DNA from: Procambarus clarkii
Taxonomy: Eukaryota > Arthropoda > Malacostraca > Decapoda > Cambaridae
DNA length: 64,000 nt
Assembly: GCF_040958095.1 (NCBI RefSeq)
Contig: NC_091230.1
Span: forward strand, 14,341,538-14,405,537
Reading direction: 5' to 3'
Made by a program: the position numbers and the translations under genes. Shown in pieces: positions 45,899-57,821 of this stretch. Below the pieces are notes generated by a model. It was given only the letters and a program-made list of their open reading frames with translations. It did no database searches and had not been told where the DNA came from. Position 1 is the first letter of the stretch; each line of letters begins with the position of its first letter.

Positions 45899-46761
45899 GC
45901 AGCAACATATTTTCAAGAATGTGTCGAGGAAGCTTTGGTATGATCATGAAGGAATATAAAACATTAAACTCCGTATGTTTGGAAACAGTGTACAGAACGT
46001 CCTCCCTAATGCACTACCATGAAACTGTTCATAAATGGCTTTGTCATAAAAGTGAACAACAACAAAAGGAACACATTCCTTAAGAAATCTGCAATAACAA
46101 AAAATAGTTAAATGTTTTATGAGATTTGCTTCTTCAGGTAGTTCTAACCTAGTTACTGTTGGGTTTGATTCAGGTAGTTCAACAGTTGTGTGGGGGATTT
46201 GCCTCGACTGGGTATAAGATCTTGCTCCAATGAGCATACATATACATATAAATATCCCAATAGTAATGTTACCTCAGAAAACCTCAACTACACAATATAT
46301 CATATAATATCAAATATTTATATCCGCAACTGGCACATTTATATACGACAATCAACAAAATTATCATGGTAAATGTTCATCCCTAAAATCTTGGATGCCT
46401 TGCCACTTTACTCAGCGGTCTCAATATGTTTACTCTAGTGCCTCTGGCCACCCCGGTGCCTCTTGGGGATAATTAGTGCATGGAGCTAATGGAAATCACA
46501 TGAGAAAACAACATAAGAACTCGCCTTCCAGTGCGTCACTCCGGAGCCTCGTCTGGATTCTGACCACCAACGTCGTTCAAATACGCCGTGATACTTCTTT
46601 TTTCAGCTCGTCGTCCGAAAATGATGCCTCCCAAACAGGCACACACGATCCTGCAATCACCAACAAAGAAATAATATCCTCCCATACCAAAGAAAAAGTA
46701 AATATGTATATATTACTGCACGCGTGAGGCCCCACAAAAATATTCTGGTTACAAGTATACT
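45899..46761. other. Unassigned sequence
   Basis: AT-rich. Small frames (45944-46237 minus, 46476-46727 plus) show no recognised domain. Confidence 0.4.
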
Positions 46762-46873
46762 GATCTGCCCGAAATGCTGCGCGTACTAGTGGCTTTACAA
46801 GATTGTAAATACTATGCTATGTATTCTCTCTAATCCAATGTACCTTCTTGTATATAAATAAATAAATAAATAA
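46762..46873 (+). mobile_element. LINE 3' UTR end with (AAAT)n tail
   Basis: 'ctgcccgaaatgctgcgcgt' ... 'actagtggctttacaagatt' ... 'ccaatgtaccttcttgtata' followed by (AAAT)n. The same 3' end is found at 52236-52328, there followed by (TA)n. Confidence 0.75.
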
Positions 46874-46889
46874 CAAGTAACATCCATAG

Positions 46890-47665
46890 AGTCCCCGCTG
46901 GCGACATACGGCAGCTCTGGCCGTGCCTATATATACCGCCAGCACCGTCCGCCGCCCCGCACTCTCACACACCTGTCGACGGGTGCACGCTGCTCTCCTC
47001 CTCTGGTCATGACAGCCTCGTGACCATCATATACGCGGTATATTCCTGCCTAATCTGACAATCCCTGTACAGGTCATCTCCACGAGACTAATAATCATCA
47101 CTAAACATTGTCACTTATGAATAATGGGTCAAATTTGGTCAACTCTTACCTATACAGATGCGAGGCTTGGCGGGCTGAAGAAATATTTCTCTCAACCAGT
47201 GGTAATGATCTACTCTTATGGTCGTCTTCATTACAATGAGCCGTGACTCCTGGTGGTGGGCGTGATATACACGGCCGCACTGCCACAGGGACACATTAAG
47301 CTGTCTGCTTCAACAAGAAACTCTTCACACTGGGTCCAACATGGCTACTCCCAGTGGCGCTCCACGACGTCCATCGTAAACTTCTAGACCTACTTGCACG
47401 TCGCCTCGGAGTGCCCGACGGTACAGCGGCCGTCCCTCCTCTGCCGGCCTTCCTTGTCAATCTTTCACTGCTTAGCCAGCCGACTAGCACTCGTTTTCAG
47501 TCCAATTAAGCACATTAAAGTTCCAGACACTTGAAAGTGAGCCGGCCAGACCCGTTGGCGCCATCCGTGTGACTCTTAGACCAATCACAGAGCCTCATCT
47601 CTGCCTACGTCACAGCCCAGCCTCTCCTGATTGGCTACTTGTGACGTCACCTCCCCCCCCCACCC
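46890..47665. promoter_or_regulatory. GC/CpG-rich promoter-like region
   Basis: More GC-rich than flanking DNA, with many CpGs. 'tatatataccgcc' lies at 46928-46940. Near the right end are CCAAT (47581-47585), ACGTCA (47607-47612), an inverted CCAAT (ATTGG, 47630-47634) and the palindromic CRE TGACGTCA (47642-47649), all within 70 bp. Such clustering fits a housekeeping-type promoter, but no exon was identified on either side; the next unit is a minisatellite. Confidence 0.35.
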
Positions 47666-47790
47666 TGTCTTCCTCAGCAGTCCCTCTCATCGCCATTTTC
47701 TTTAATTGAATATAAATGAGGTATTACAGTGCATTAAACATGCATTTTCTCCAAAATAAAACTTCTATGGTTAAGAAACTTCTGAAACTA

Positions 47791-49356
47791 CTGGGTTTGT
47801 TGCTGGTGGTTCCCACTTAGTTGTTGTTGGTGGTTCCCACTTCGTTGTTGTTGGGTTTGTTGCTGGTGGTTCCCACTTAGTTGTTGCTGGTGGTTCCCAC
47901 TTAGTTGTTGTTGGGTTTGTTGCTGGTGGTTCCCACTTAGTTGTTGCTGGTGGTTCCCACTTAGTTGTTGTTGGTGGTTCCCACTTAGTTGTTGTTGGGT
48001 TTGTTGCTGGTGGTTCCCACTTAGTTGTTGCTGGTGGTTCCCACTTAGTTGTTGCTGGTGGTTCCCACTTAGTTGTTGTTGGTGGTTCCCACTTAGTTGT
48101 TGTTGGGTTTGTTGCTGGTGGTTCCCACTTAGTTGTTGCTGGTGGTTCCCACTTAGTTGTTGCTGGTGGTTCCCACTTAGTTGTTGTTGGTAGTTCCCAC
48201 TTAGTTGTTGTTGGTGGTTCCCACTTAGTTGTTGTTAGTAGTTCCCACTTAGTTGTTGTTGGTAGTTCCCACATAGTTGTTGTTGGTGGTTCCCACTTAG
48301 TTGTTGCTGGTGGTTCCCACTTAGTTGTTGTTGGTGGTTCCCACTTAGTTGTTGTTGGGTTTGTTGCTGGTGGTTCCCACTTAGTTGTTGCTGGTGGTTC
48401 CCACTTAGTTGTTGCTGGTGGTTCCCACTTAGTTGTTGTTGGTAGTTCCCACTTAGTTGTTGTTGGTGGTTCCCACTTAGTTGTTGTTAGTAGTTCCCAC
48501 TTAGTTGTTGTTGGTAGTTCCCACTTAGTTGTTGCTGGTGGTTCCCACTTAGTTGTTGCTGGTGGTTCCCACTTAGTTGTTGCTGGTGGTTCCCACTTAG
48601 TTGTTGTTGGTAGTTCCCACATAGTTGTTGTTGGTGGTTCCCACATAGTTGTTGTTGGTGGTTCCCACTTAGTTGCTGTTGGTAGTTCCCACTTAGTTGT
48701 TGTTGGTGGTTCCCACTTAGTTGTTGTTGGTGGTTCCCACTTAGTTGTTGTTGGTGATTCCCACTTAGTTGTTGTTGGTGGTTCCCACTTAGTTGTTGCT
48801 GGTGGTTCCCACTTAGTTGTTGCTGGTGGTTCCCACTTAGTTGTTGTTGGTAGTTCCCACATAGTTGTTGTTGGTGGTTCCCACATAGTTGTTGTTGGTG
48901 GTTCCCACTTAGTTGTTGTTGGTGGTTCCCACTTAGTTGTTGCTGGTGGTTCCCACTTAGTTGTTGTTGGTAGTTCCCACATAGTTGTTGTTGGTGGTTC
49001 CCACTTAGTTGTTGCTGGTGGTTCCCACTTAGTTGTTGTTGGTGGTTCCCACTTAGTTGTTGTTGGTGGTTCCCACTTAGTTGTTGCTGGTGGTTCCCAC
49101 TTAGTTGTTGCTGGTGGTTCCCACTTAGTTGTTGTTGGTAGTTCCCACTTAGTTGTTGTTGGTGGTTCCCACTTAGTTGTTACTGGTGGTTCCCACTCAG
49201 TTGTTGCTGGTGGTTCCCACTTAGTTGTTGCAGGTGGTTCCCACTTAGTTGTTGCTGGTGGTTCCCACTTAGTTGTTGCAGGTGGTTCCCACTTAGTTGT
49301 TGCTGGTGGTTCCCACTTAGTTGTTGTTGGGTTTGTTGCAGGTACTTTCTACCTAG
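47791..49356. repeat. Minisatellite, 24 bp unit, ~64 copies
   Basis: Unit 'ttgttgttggtggttcccac' plus 'ttag', with variants ttgttgctgg, ggtagttccc and longer 'gttgttgggtttgttgctgg' units. 24 is a multiple of 3, so the minus strand keeps an 8-residue period (TTKWEPPT) open for 403 codons. The last units degrade directly into the hAT relic. Confidence 0.97.
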
Positions 49357-49367
49357 TTGCTGCAAAA

Positions 49368-50095
49368 TAATTGCTCAACATGGAAACCCACTCAGTGTTG
49401 GAGAATACATTAAAGAATCAGGGCAAGAATGCTGCTCTCCTTTTCATTTTGAGGAGTTTTTTTCAGAAAAGGAAAATATTCAGTGCACAAAGAATTTGCC
49501 AATGAGTGGAAACACAGTAAAAGATAGAATATTAAAGTTGGTGACAAAGAAGCCACAACACCTAACAGAAGATGCTGATACATGTAAATCACTTTCCATT
49601 TGTCGTGATGAGAGCACTGATGGTACATCATCAGCTAGGCTATCTATTGCTCGGTTTGGTAGGGGAGATGAAGTAAGAAAAGCACTAGTTGGTAACGTTG
49701 CCCAAAAATACCATAGGGGCTGAAATATGCATGAAAGTAATAAACGAATTGTCTAAACAATAGTTATTGTGACAACTGAAGGTGCGCCCAGCATGATTGG
49801 TTAAGGTGGTTTTGTTAATGTGTTTGAAAAATATGTTCGAGATTCACTGTTAGGCTTTAATTTTATTGTTCACGAGAGGGTTTTCAGAGCAAAAAAAAAT
49901 AGCTTTAAGGAACGTAAAGAAGTGATGAAAATTGTAACCAAGATAATTCGCTATGCATGATTTGGAAAAATGAAAATCTTAGAGCTTACTGAACGAGGTG
50001 AATTCGGTGTACACAGGACTTCTTATGTACAAAACAATTCGTTGGCTCAGCTCAGGTTCACTCCTGAAACAATTTGTTGAGCGTGTCTCTCTCTG
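49368..50095 (+). pseudogene. hAT-type transposase relic (ZBED5/FAM200-like family)
   Basis: Consecutive blocks match hAT-derived proteins of the ZBED5/FAM200/GTF2IRD2 type: 'IAQHGNPLSVGEYIKESG', 'LPMSGNTVKDRILKL', 'CKSLSICRDESTDGTSSAR' containing the DESTD catalytic-type block, then in another frame 'TTEGAPSMIG' and 'VHERVFRAK', 'RKEVMKIVTKII', and later 'LNEVNSVYTGLLMYKTIRWL' ... 'LLKQFVERV'. Stops and frameshifts separate the blocks, so it is dead. No terminal inverted repeats were found; the left end is replaced by the 24 bp minisatellite. Confidence 0.7.
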
Positions 50096-50339
50096 TCATG
50101 TCATAGACTTTTATACAGTACTTTATATTTTATCACTTTTGTTGTGTCACTGTGATCTTTGGAGTTTCATACAACAATTTTTTAGATTTATAATCAAGTT
50201 ATCTATTAACCGGAAGCTAGATGCTGCTTTGTGTATTTAAGATGATGCAGCAAAGCATGTCATTTACATGCTTTTGCCTTCAAAATTTCCAGTTCTGTTT
50301 TCTATCTAAAATTCTGGGACGACATTAATGTACTGCATA
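50096..50339. other. Unassigned AT-rich sequence
   Basis: May include decayed hAT C-terminus; nothing firm. Confidence 0.35.
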
Positions 50340-50570
50340 CCAGGAAAGTTAGTCGTGAACCAATACCTGGTTGATAAGGTTCTGGGAGTTCTACTCCCCA
50401 AGCCCGGCTTTGACTTGTGAGAGTTTGGTGCACTAGGCTATTGCTTGGAGCGGCCCGCAGGCCCACATACCAACCACAGCCCGGTTGGTCCGGCACTCCT
50501 TGGAGGAAACAATCTAGTTTCCTCTTGAAGATGTCCACCTCTTCCAATACGTCCTCTATTCTGCCTTTCC
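50340..50570 (-). mobile_element. LINE C-terminal end, antisense
   Basis: The minus strand encodes 'EVDIFKRKLDCFLQGVPDQP' then GCGWYVGLRAAPSNSLV, the same C-terminal block as in the elements at 6383 and 55586 but from a diverged subfamily. Confidence 0.7.
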
Positions 50571-50780
50571 CCTATGTACTGCCTCGAACACTGTAGACAA
50601 AGGTGAATCATTAGCGTAGGAGACTGCCTTCACTCTCTGGGCTCACTGATCCCCAGTTAGCAGGAGGGATCGGGGCGGCTCGTTCAGAGAAACTCCGCCA
50701 ATCCCGCCACACAATGGGAACACAGGAGCTGTCGTGCTGCCCCGGGCTTTGTTCGCCCCGGAGACCTTCCTGTAGTACAG

Positions 50781-50990
50781 GAACCGTGTGGTGAACCAGC
50801 ACTCCCGGGAGATGAACCGTGTAGTGAGCCAGCACTCACGGGGGATGAACCGTGTAGTGAACCAGCACTCCCGGGGGATGAACCGTGTGGTGAACCAGCA
50901 CTCACGGGGGATGAACCGTGTAGTGAACCAGCACTCACGGGGGATGAACCGTGTAGTGAACCAGCACTCCCGGGGGGGGGATGAACCGTG
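50781..50990. repeat. Minisatellite, 33 bp unit, ~6 copies
   Basis: Units 'gaaccgtgtagtgaaccagc' plus 'actcacgggggat', with actccc/actcac and agtg/ggtg variants, ending in a G homopolymer. Confidence 0.95.
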
Positions 50991-51103
50991 AGTGCTGGCA
51001 TTTTGGTCTTTCCAAAAGACATATTTGTGACATTATCGTATGACTGATCACGGCAGTTTGATAGTGGAATTAATAATTTATTGTGTTGAGGGACAGGCAG
51101 CCA

Positions 51104-51104
<1 letters not shown>

Positions 51105-51184
<80 letters not shown>
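51105..51184. repeat. (TA)n microsatellite
   Basis: About 40 TA units; no Penelope terminal sequence is seen next to it. Confidence 0.98.
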
Positions 51185-51188
<4 letters not shown>

Positions 51189-51233
51189 ACATGTTAGGCT
51201 TATATCGAGCCCCTTTCCCCCACGATTTAAGCG

Positions 51234-51268
51234 ATTCCATTTTGTTCTTAATGAGAACAAAATGGAAT
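51234..51268. repeat. Perfect hairpin, 15 bp arms
   Basis: attccattttgttct / agaacaaaatggaat around a 5 nt loop, followed by a third partial copy 'ttttgttctcattaagaa'. Confidence 0.93.
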
Positions 51269-51269
51269 T

Positions 51270-51724
51270 TTGTTCTCATTAAGAAAAATCCAGGACAGTG
51301 TCTGTTAGATCCTTTGGTCCATGAGAGAAGGTGGGATGAACGTCAAGAAACGTTCCACAGGGTCACAGTCGTTCATATATCGGACAGTAAATGTCAGTTG
51401 ATCTGTGTGTGAGATCTCCGCAGTGGCATCTACACTTATTGAATAATACTTTGACTCTCACTTCTTCAAGAATAGTACAAAGAACCTGTTGTCCCATTAA
51501 TTCAATATATTACAAACAATATTTGCAGATAAATATGACGCATTCCCTTCACTAGGATTTCTATACATTTTAATTGTTCTTCCAAGAACGGGCCAAATTC
51601 GCCTCTCAGACAACACTCAGCCCCCCTGTTTAAATCTCTATACATGCTAAACATAACCTCACTACACACATTCTATTGTGTCAATTACATTTACAAAACC
51701 CAGTTCTGAAATTCTTCTTGGACA
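51270..51724. other. Unassigned sequence
   Basis: Nothing recognised. Confidence 0.4.
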
Positions 51725-52919
<1,195 letters not shown>

Positions 52920-53130
52920 CCTGTCCCCCGACACAATGAATTATTAAAATTATAAAGCCATGGAACTGCTTACCCGCCTAAGCCGTAAATGCCAAAATAC
53001 AGCTGAATTTCAAAATCCAGTTCGATAAAATCATCAGGACAAATGAGTGAATCTTTGACAAGCTGTCAGCTTCCTGCCATGGTCGAGACCACTATAGAGA
53101 TAGTGGCCCTCAGGTAAATTCAGGTAAAAT
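52920..53130 (+). mobile_element. LINE C-terminal remnant
   Basis: The + strand encodes 'KLWNCLPA*AVNAKIQLNFK' then IQFDKIIRTNE and ends in short 'tcaggtaaat' repeats. It lies about 270 bp upstream of the ASNA1 start codon. Confidence 0.5.
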
Positions 53131-53219
53131 TTGACAACTGAGAATAAACACGTCCGTATCCCTTGATGATAGTGCAATTTGTTTTCATTATTCGATTTCA
53201 CTAAATGTTAATAATATTT

Positions 53220-53397
53220 TATTAGGTTTTATATTATTATCACTTTGTATTGCTATTATGTGTCTGGTGTTCTGGTCAGTAAATTCTAACTTATTGAAAA
53301 TGTAAATATGGTTAGGTTCGTTGTGTTGCTATTGTGGTGGTGGAGCTGGCGGTGGGTGTCGTGTTGCCTCCTTGTCTCGCACCTGCTAGTCTCAGTT
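53220..53397 (+). promoter_or_regulatory. Presumed ASNA1 promoter/5' UTR
   Basis: TCAGT initiator-like motifs occur at 53276-53280 and, as TCAGTT, at 53392-53397 immediately before the ATG. An in-frame upstream ATG at 53308 lies after a stop at 53287. No TATA box at a convincing distance. Transcription start is not determinable from sequence alone. Confidence 0.3.
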
Positions 53398-53534
53398 ATG
53401 GCGGAAGAGGCAGCTGATGTGGACATTTCTGACCTGGAGCCATTAGAGCCTTCCCTCAAAAACATAGTCGAACAGAATACGTTGAAATGGGTATTCGTTG
53501 GAGGCAAAGGTGGAGTGGGGAAAACCACAACGAG
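53398..53534 (+). CDS. ASNA1: ATPase GET3/ASNA1, exon 1
   Basis: Cytosolic ATPase that delivers tail-anchored proteins to the ER in the GET/TRC40 pathway. Exon 1 gives 45 codons plus 2 nt: an acidic N-terminus '[20 protein letters not shown]', then '[19 protein letters not shown]' and VGKTTT, the deviant Walker A/P-loop with the signature lysine before GVGKT. The donor is acgag|gtgaga (phase 2). I chose the ATG at 53398 because protein similarity to animal ASNA1 begins there and its context is good (G at -3, G at +4). The frame is open upstream to an ATG at 53308, which would add 30 mostly hydrophobic residues. Confidence 0.93.
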
Positions 53535-54455
53535 GTGAGACTGGCGGCCATTCATGTGCTAATAATATTTATTGTTTATAAACAATGTTAGGTTCACACC
53601 CTATATTCTATATGAGGGATTACAGAGCATAGATCAAGAGCTAGACAAAATTTATCCAATGTCCCCATCTTACAAGATGGTTAGTCATACATGGAATTAA
53701 GGGAAGAACACGAGATGGGAGCCTAGTCTACTAGCCTGCACTGGTAAACTTTGGGTAGAACATGAGTATGTCTTCCAATATCCATGAAATTAATAAAATA
53801 ATTACAAAGCTCATAGTATCAAATCATTGTGAATCGATGCTGAAGGGTGTGTCCTGGCATTTGTTCATATAGTTTACAAATGGAGTAATCACTGTTGAAG
53901 GATTCATTACCTGCAGCCACCTTCCACATGTATCGATATTTCAGCCTAATTCTAGCAACTACAAATGCCGCACTTCTATATTGTATGTTTTGTTATGTCT
54001 GCATATATAGGTCTCTGTTCTAAATTTAATCTAGTTCCTTAAACTATTGCTTTCTGTCTTTTTAGTGTCGGCAATATCTTTCCTGTTAGCCATAGTTTCT
54101 CAAAATAGTGTCGGTCTCTTTCAATTTCAGGTTTATTAAAACAGTAAGCATGTTATTTTATTTATAAGATGTTCAAAGCATCACATTACAGGGTTGTTTG
54201 TAAAAACAAAAACAAAGTGTACTTATGGAGTTTCCAAAGTGAATGAAATAGTTGCCATGTGTATCAAACTTTTGTTTCAAATAAACTTATAAAATTTGAA
54301 TTGCAATGAGCATAGGAGATGATGGTATCACATAATACCCAATGGGCTTGCAGACAACTAATCTTTGAGTATCAAATGATTGAAGATCATTTGACGCTCA
54401 AGGATGAGTTGTATCCTTAAAGAGCTAAGGATACAACTTTGTACGAATTGTATCC

Positions 54456-55348
54456 TTAACACTTTCGCACATTGGTGACAACATATTCGTCACCAATATT
54501 CTTACTGACTACGCTGGCGTGCCGCGCTCGGGAGTCACGAGAAAAAATATTTGTAAAAAATCCATTTATTATCCGATCAACTTGGGAATAGTTTACAAAT
54601 GTTTGCCATGAAATTTTCGTTTTCTCTAATAGCCGAACAGCTTATTAAAGAGAACGGTGTGGCAGTGAATCATCGTGGTAAAACAATTGTATTATTGACA
54701 TGACGAGTATAAGCGACGTAGTTTTTATATATGTTGCCGGTCGAACGCATCCTTATGTGACCTTTAATACTTATGTTCTTATAGAACATTCTATTGCGAA
54801 CACATTGGAACAAAAATGAAATACATACATCGAAAAATAATGTTAGGACAGTGAATTGAATATACACTTTTCAAAGCGAGTTTCGCCGATATGCCGCCGC
54901 GGGTAACACTTCGGCCACTTCCCACACTGTTTTGGGTGGGCTACGACATTGAATCTATATTTATATGCATATGTCCGTGTAGAGAATTTTATTGCGATTT
55001 CAGTGATACCAAAATTAACGCTGTAGCACAACTGTGGGCTTCACAACCATTAAGAGAGTGGAAACATTTTGTTGTTGTTTGGCGCTCTCGGCAAGTGATC
55101 TGAATAGTTTTTTATTTGGTGTTGATGTGCTTTATGCTTTGGCGGCATTTTATAGGTATGTTCTTATAGATAATTCTATTGCGAACACAGTGATACCAAA
55201 TTTAAAAATTTAAATACGTACGCCTACAATTAGTGTCAGGACAGTCAAAAGAGTATACACTTTTCGGTCTTACCGCTTAGGCGCGCGAAACGCCGATATA
55301 ACATAGGGTATGATTTTTTTCAGAACGCCGATAGCGCGAAAGTGTTAA
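54456..55348. mobile_element. Non-autonomous piggyBac-like element (MITE)
   Basis: Bounded by TTAA and terminal inverted repeats: 'ttaacactttcgcac' at 54456-54470 versus 'gcgcgaaagtgttaa' at 55334-55348, i.e. TTAA target plus CACTTTCGC termini. Inside are related segments around 54770-54895, 54957-55022 and 55158-55300, each with 'ttctattgcgaacaca'-type sequence; the outer two also share 'gtcaggacag' and 'tatacacttttc'. So the interior arose by tandem duplication. No transposase frame. TTAA plus TIR suggests the piggyBac superfamily. Confidence 0.7.
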
Positions 55349-55585
55349 CTCTTAAATCCAATATCCTTAAAGAGTTAGTAGCTTTTAACTCTTGAAGCCA
55401 TTAACACTGGTTAGTGGCCTCAATTACTGAATCTTGGGTTAATGTAGCTAATTCCCATTCTGAAATGAGGAGAAGAGCTTAGAAAATAATTAGTGCATAT
55501 GAATGTACTTCAAGCCAACATCTTTTATGATCCTCGTCCTCATCCCAGCAGGCAGCCAATGCTATTTTTTAACATTTACTCTTTA

Positions 55586-55915
55586 ACCTTACCTTGAAGT
55601 GTTTCCGGGGCTTAGCGTCCCCGCGGTCCGGTCATCGACCAGGCCTCCTCGTTGCTGGACTGGTCAACCAGGCTGTTTGGTTTGGCTGCCCGCAACCTGA
55701 CATATGAATCACAGCCTGGTTGATCAGGTATCCTTTGGAGGTGATTATTCAGTTCTCTCTTGAACACTGTGAGCAGTCGGCTAGTTATACCCCTTATGTG
55801 TAGTGGAAGCGTGTTGAACAGTCTCAGGCCTCTGATGTTGATAGAGTTCTCTCTCAGAGTATCTGTTGCACCTCTGCTTTTAACTGTAACACCCAATATC
55901 ATTCTTGCTTACCAT
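55586..55915 (-). mobile_element. LINE C-terminus and 3' UTR, antisense, in ASNA1 intron 1
   Basis: The minus strand has an open C-terminal frame: 'RGATDTLRENSINIRGLRLF', NTLPLHIRGI, 'TVFKRELNNHLQRIPDQPGC' and DSYVRLRAAKPNSLVDQ, then the UTR block 'ccgcggggacgctaagcc'. It is the longest and best-preserved copy of this family here. Confidence 0.8.
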
Positions 55916-57673
55916 GTAGGGGTATAATTTTGTTTATTTAATTGAGACTTAGTTTATCCAAAATATTTAGTGAATATCTTTGTATATTAAAAATAGACAT
56001 TGGAAAAATCACTGAAGAATGTAAGTGAAGATTAATGCTTGATTTTAGTTCTAATTTATTAATTAGTAATTCAAATAAACATCCTATTCTAAATATAAAC
56101 CTAAAGGCAATCGAGAAAAGCTCTGATCAAATGATGTGTGCCTTTATTATTGTTGGGACTTTGGCAGTCACCTCCTATACCAGGTCACTCAGAAAATCAC
56201 AGACAACCACCCACTCCTCTCTTTCTCCTCACAGACCCTTATTTTATTCTATCCCCTTGTCCCTTCATTCTGCCCATATACTGTATGGTCAGGAACATCA
56301 CCGTTTCCTCTCTTCCTTTCCCCGCCCCTACCCAATATGAGGTCACCATCACTGAGCGGTGGACTACTAACACCTTCAAATGATCTCCATCATTGTGTTT
56401 GGCCTTCATGGTATTCATCAAAGCTGTTATAGCATGGGGCTGTTGGAGGACAAATAGTGTAAGGGGGAGTATCGTCTATAAAGGTTAGGCTAGGCCAAGC
56501 CCCCCAACAAACTTGTTACCTGGAATAACGTTTAAGAATTCTGATAAGATAGTCTGCAGTCTAGAGCAGAATTGCCTAACCCTAGTCAAGGAGCAGAGAT
56601 GATAAAACTCCTGTTGATAACTTGCACTACAGCATTTATTAAATGAACTCCCAATTTACAATCGCAGTACTGTACCACATCTACTTTGTTACCTCTCTGA
56701 CTGCACATATGCAGGAGACGAAATTCACATACTGTACCAGCAAACTAATGGTAAAGTCTACGATTCCTTAAGGGACTATACTTCACGTAAAAGATTATTG
56801 TATATGTATACCAAACACGTGCTCTTTGGCCAGTACCTAGATCTAGTTGCATGGATCTCCAGGTTATGACCAGGGGTAACACAGACAAGATTACACTCAG
56901 AACAGAAGTATAGCACTTTACAGGGGTGGTACTTAACATAGTAATAACCTAGAGTACTTTAGAGTAGGAGAGAAGGAAATAGGGTGCCACACCAGCATGT
57001 CCAGACCGCCAGAGGTTCAGCCAGCAAGAGGGGATAGATTGCCGTCACCATGCAACTGGTTGCCTGGCTTGATCAGCTGATCATACAGTAACCGCAGTAA
57101 CTCTCTAATACAATATTTAATTTTCACCATTGGATTCTAAGTATAAATGTAACATCCAAGCTTTACTATACACTATACAAATATCATCACAGTGTAACTA
57201 ACTAGCTAGGAGCATCAAGTGCTCTTACGCCTCCACAGCCTGCCATTTACAAGTTAAGAAGCTAGCCTGTGTATAATTCTACCGAACAATTAACATTATT
57301 TCTTAACCAAGCCCATCTAAAAAACTATAATTTAAACAACAATTCTCCTAACATATATTCTCACAACATTTAGGGCCTATCACAATAATAATTAACCTAA
57401 CAAGGGTCCATCATATTATATAAATAAATGCCATACTTTCCTGGGTCCCATCTGCAACAATGGGGCCAGGGTCATAACTGAAGCCCACTATGCCTTACTG
57501 TTCACAAGTGTTCAGAGAGTTCAAAGTTCTCAATTGTTCACTTCTCATCTTGTTAGGTGTTTACAAGTGTTCACATTGGTGTTCTTTGTTTAACTCATTA
57601 CAATACCGAACTATAAAATATTTTTAAAATATACATTTTTATGATTTTTAATAGCATTCTTCAACATTTGCAG

Positions 57674-57821
57674 CTGTAGTTTGGCAGTACAACTCTCGAA
57701 AGTCCGAGATTCTGTCCTCATCATATCTACAGATCCTGCACACAATATCTCTGATGCCTTTGACCAAAAGTTCTCAAAGGTTCCAACTAAAGTTAAAGGA
57801 TTTGAAAATTTATATGCAATG
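57674..57821 (+). CDS. ASNA1: ATPase GET3/ASNA1, exon 2
   Basis: 148 nt. The first base completes a serine split by intron 1; 49 codons follow, with the intron after it in phase 0 (donor atg|gtaagt). It encodes '[20 protein letters not shown]', then [20 protein letters not shown] and [22 protein letters not shown] contains the switch I aspartate region needed for ATP hydrolysis in GET3. The match to animal ASNA1 is collinear with no gap, so the splice sites are reliable. Confidence 0.95.

Larger units (their letters stand above)
53535..57673 (+). other. ASNA1: ASNA1 intron 1 (phase 2)
   Basis: GT (gtgaga) to AG ('ttcttcaacatttgcag'). Contains the piggyBac-like MITE (54456-55348) and an antisense LINE 3' end (55586-55915). 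The stretches 53535-54455 and 55916-57673 are AT-rich and hold nothing else I recognise, apart from small inverted repeats such as gttgtatcctta/taaggatacaac near 54408. Confidence 0.85.

Noticed and set aside
40569-45947. Three overlapping ~1760-1790-codon minus frames
   Set aside because: A 20 bp stop-free unit gives the same 20-residue period in all three frames; array artefact.
47771-48982. 403-codon minus frame with TTKWEPPT repeats, resembling a structural repeat protein
   Set aside because: Exactly the 24 bp minisatellite period; no signal peptide or unique ends.
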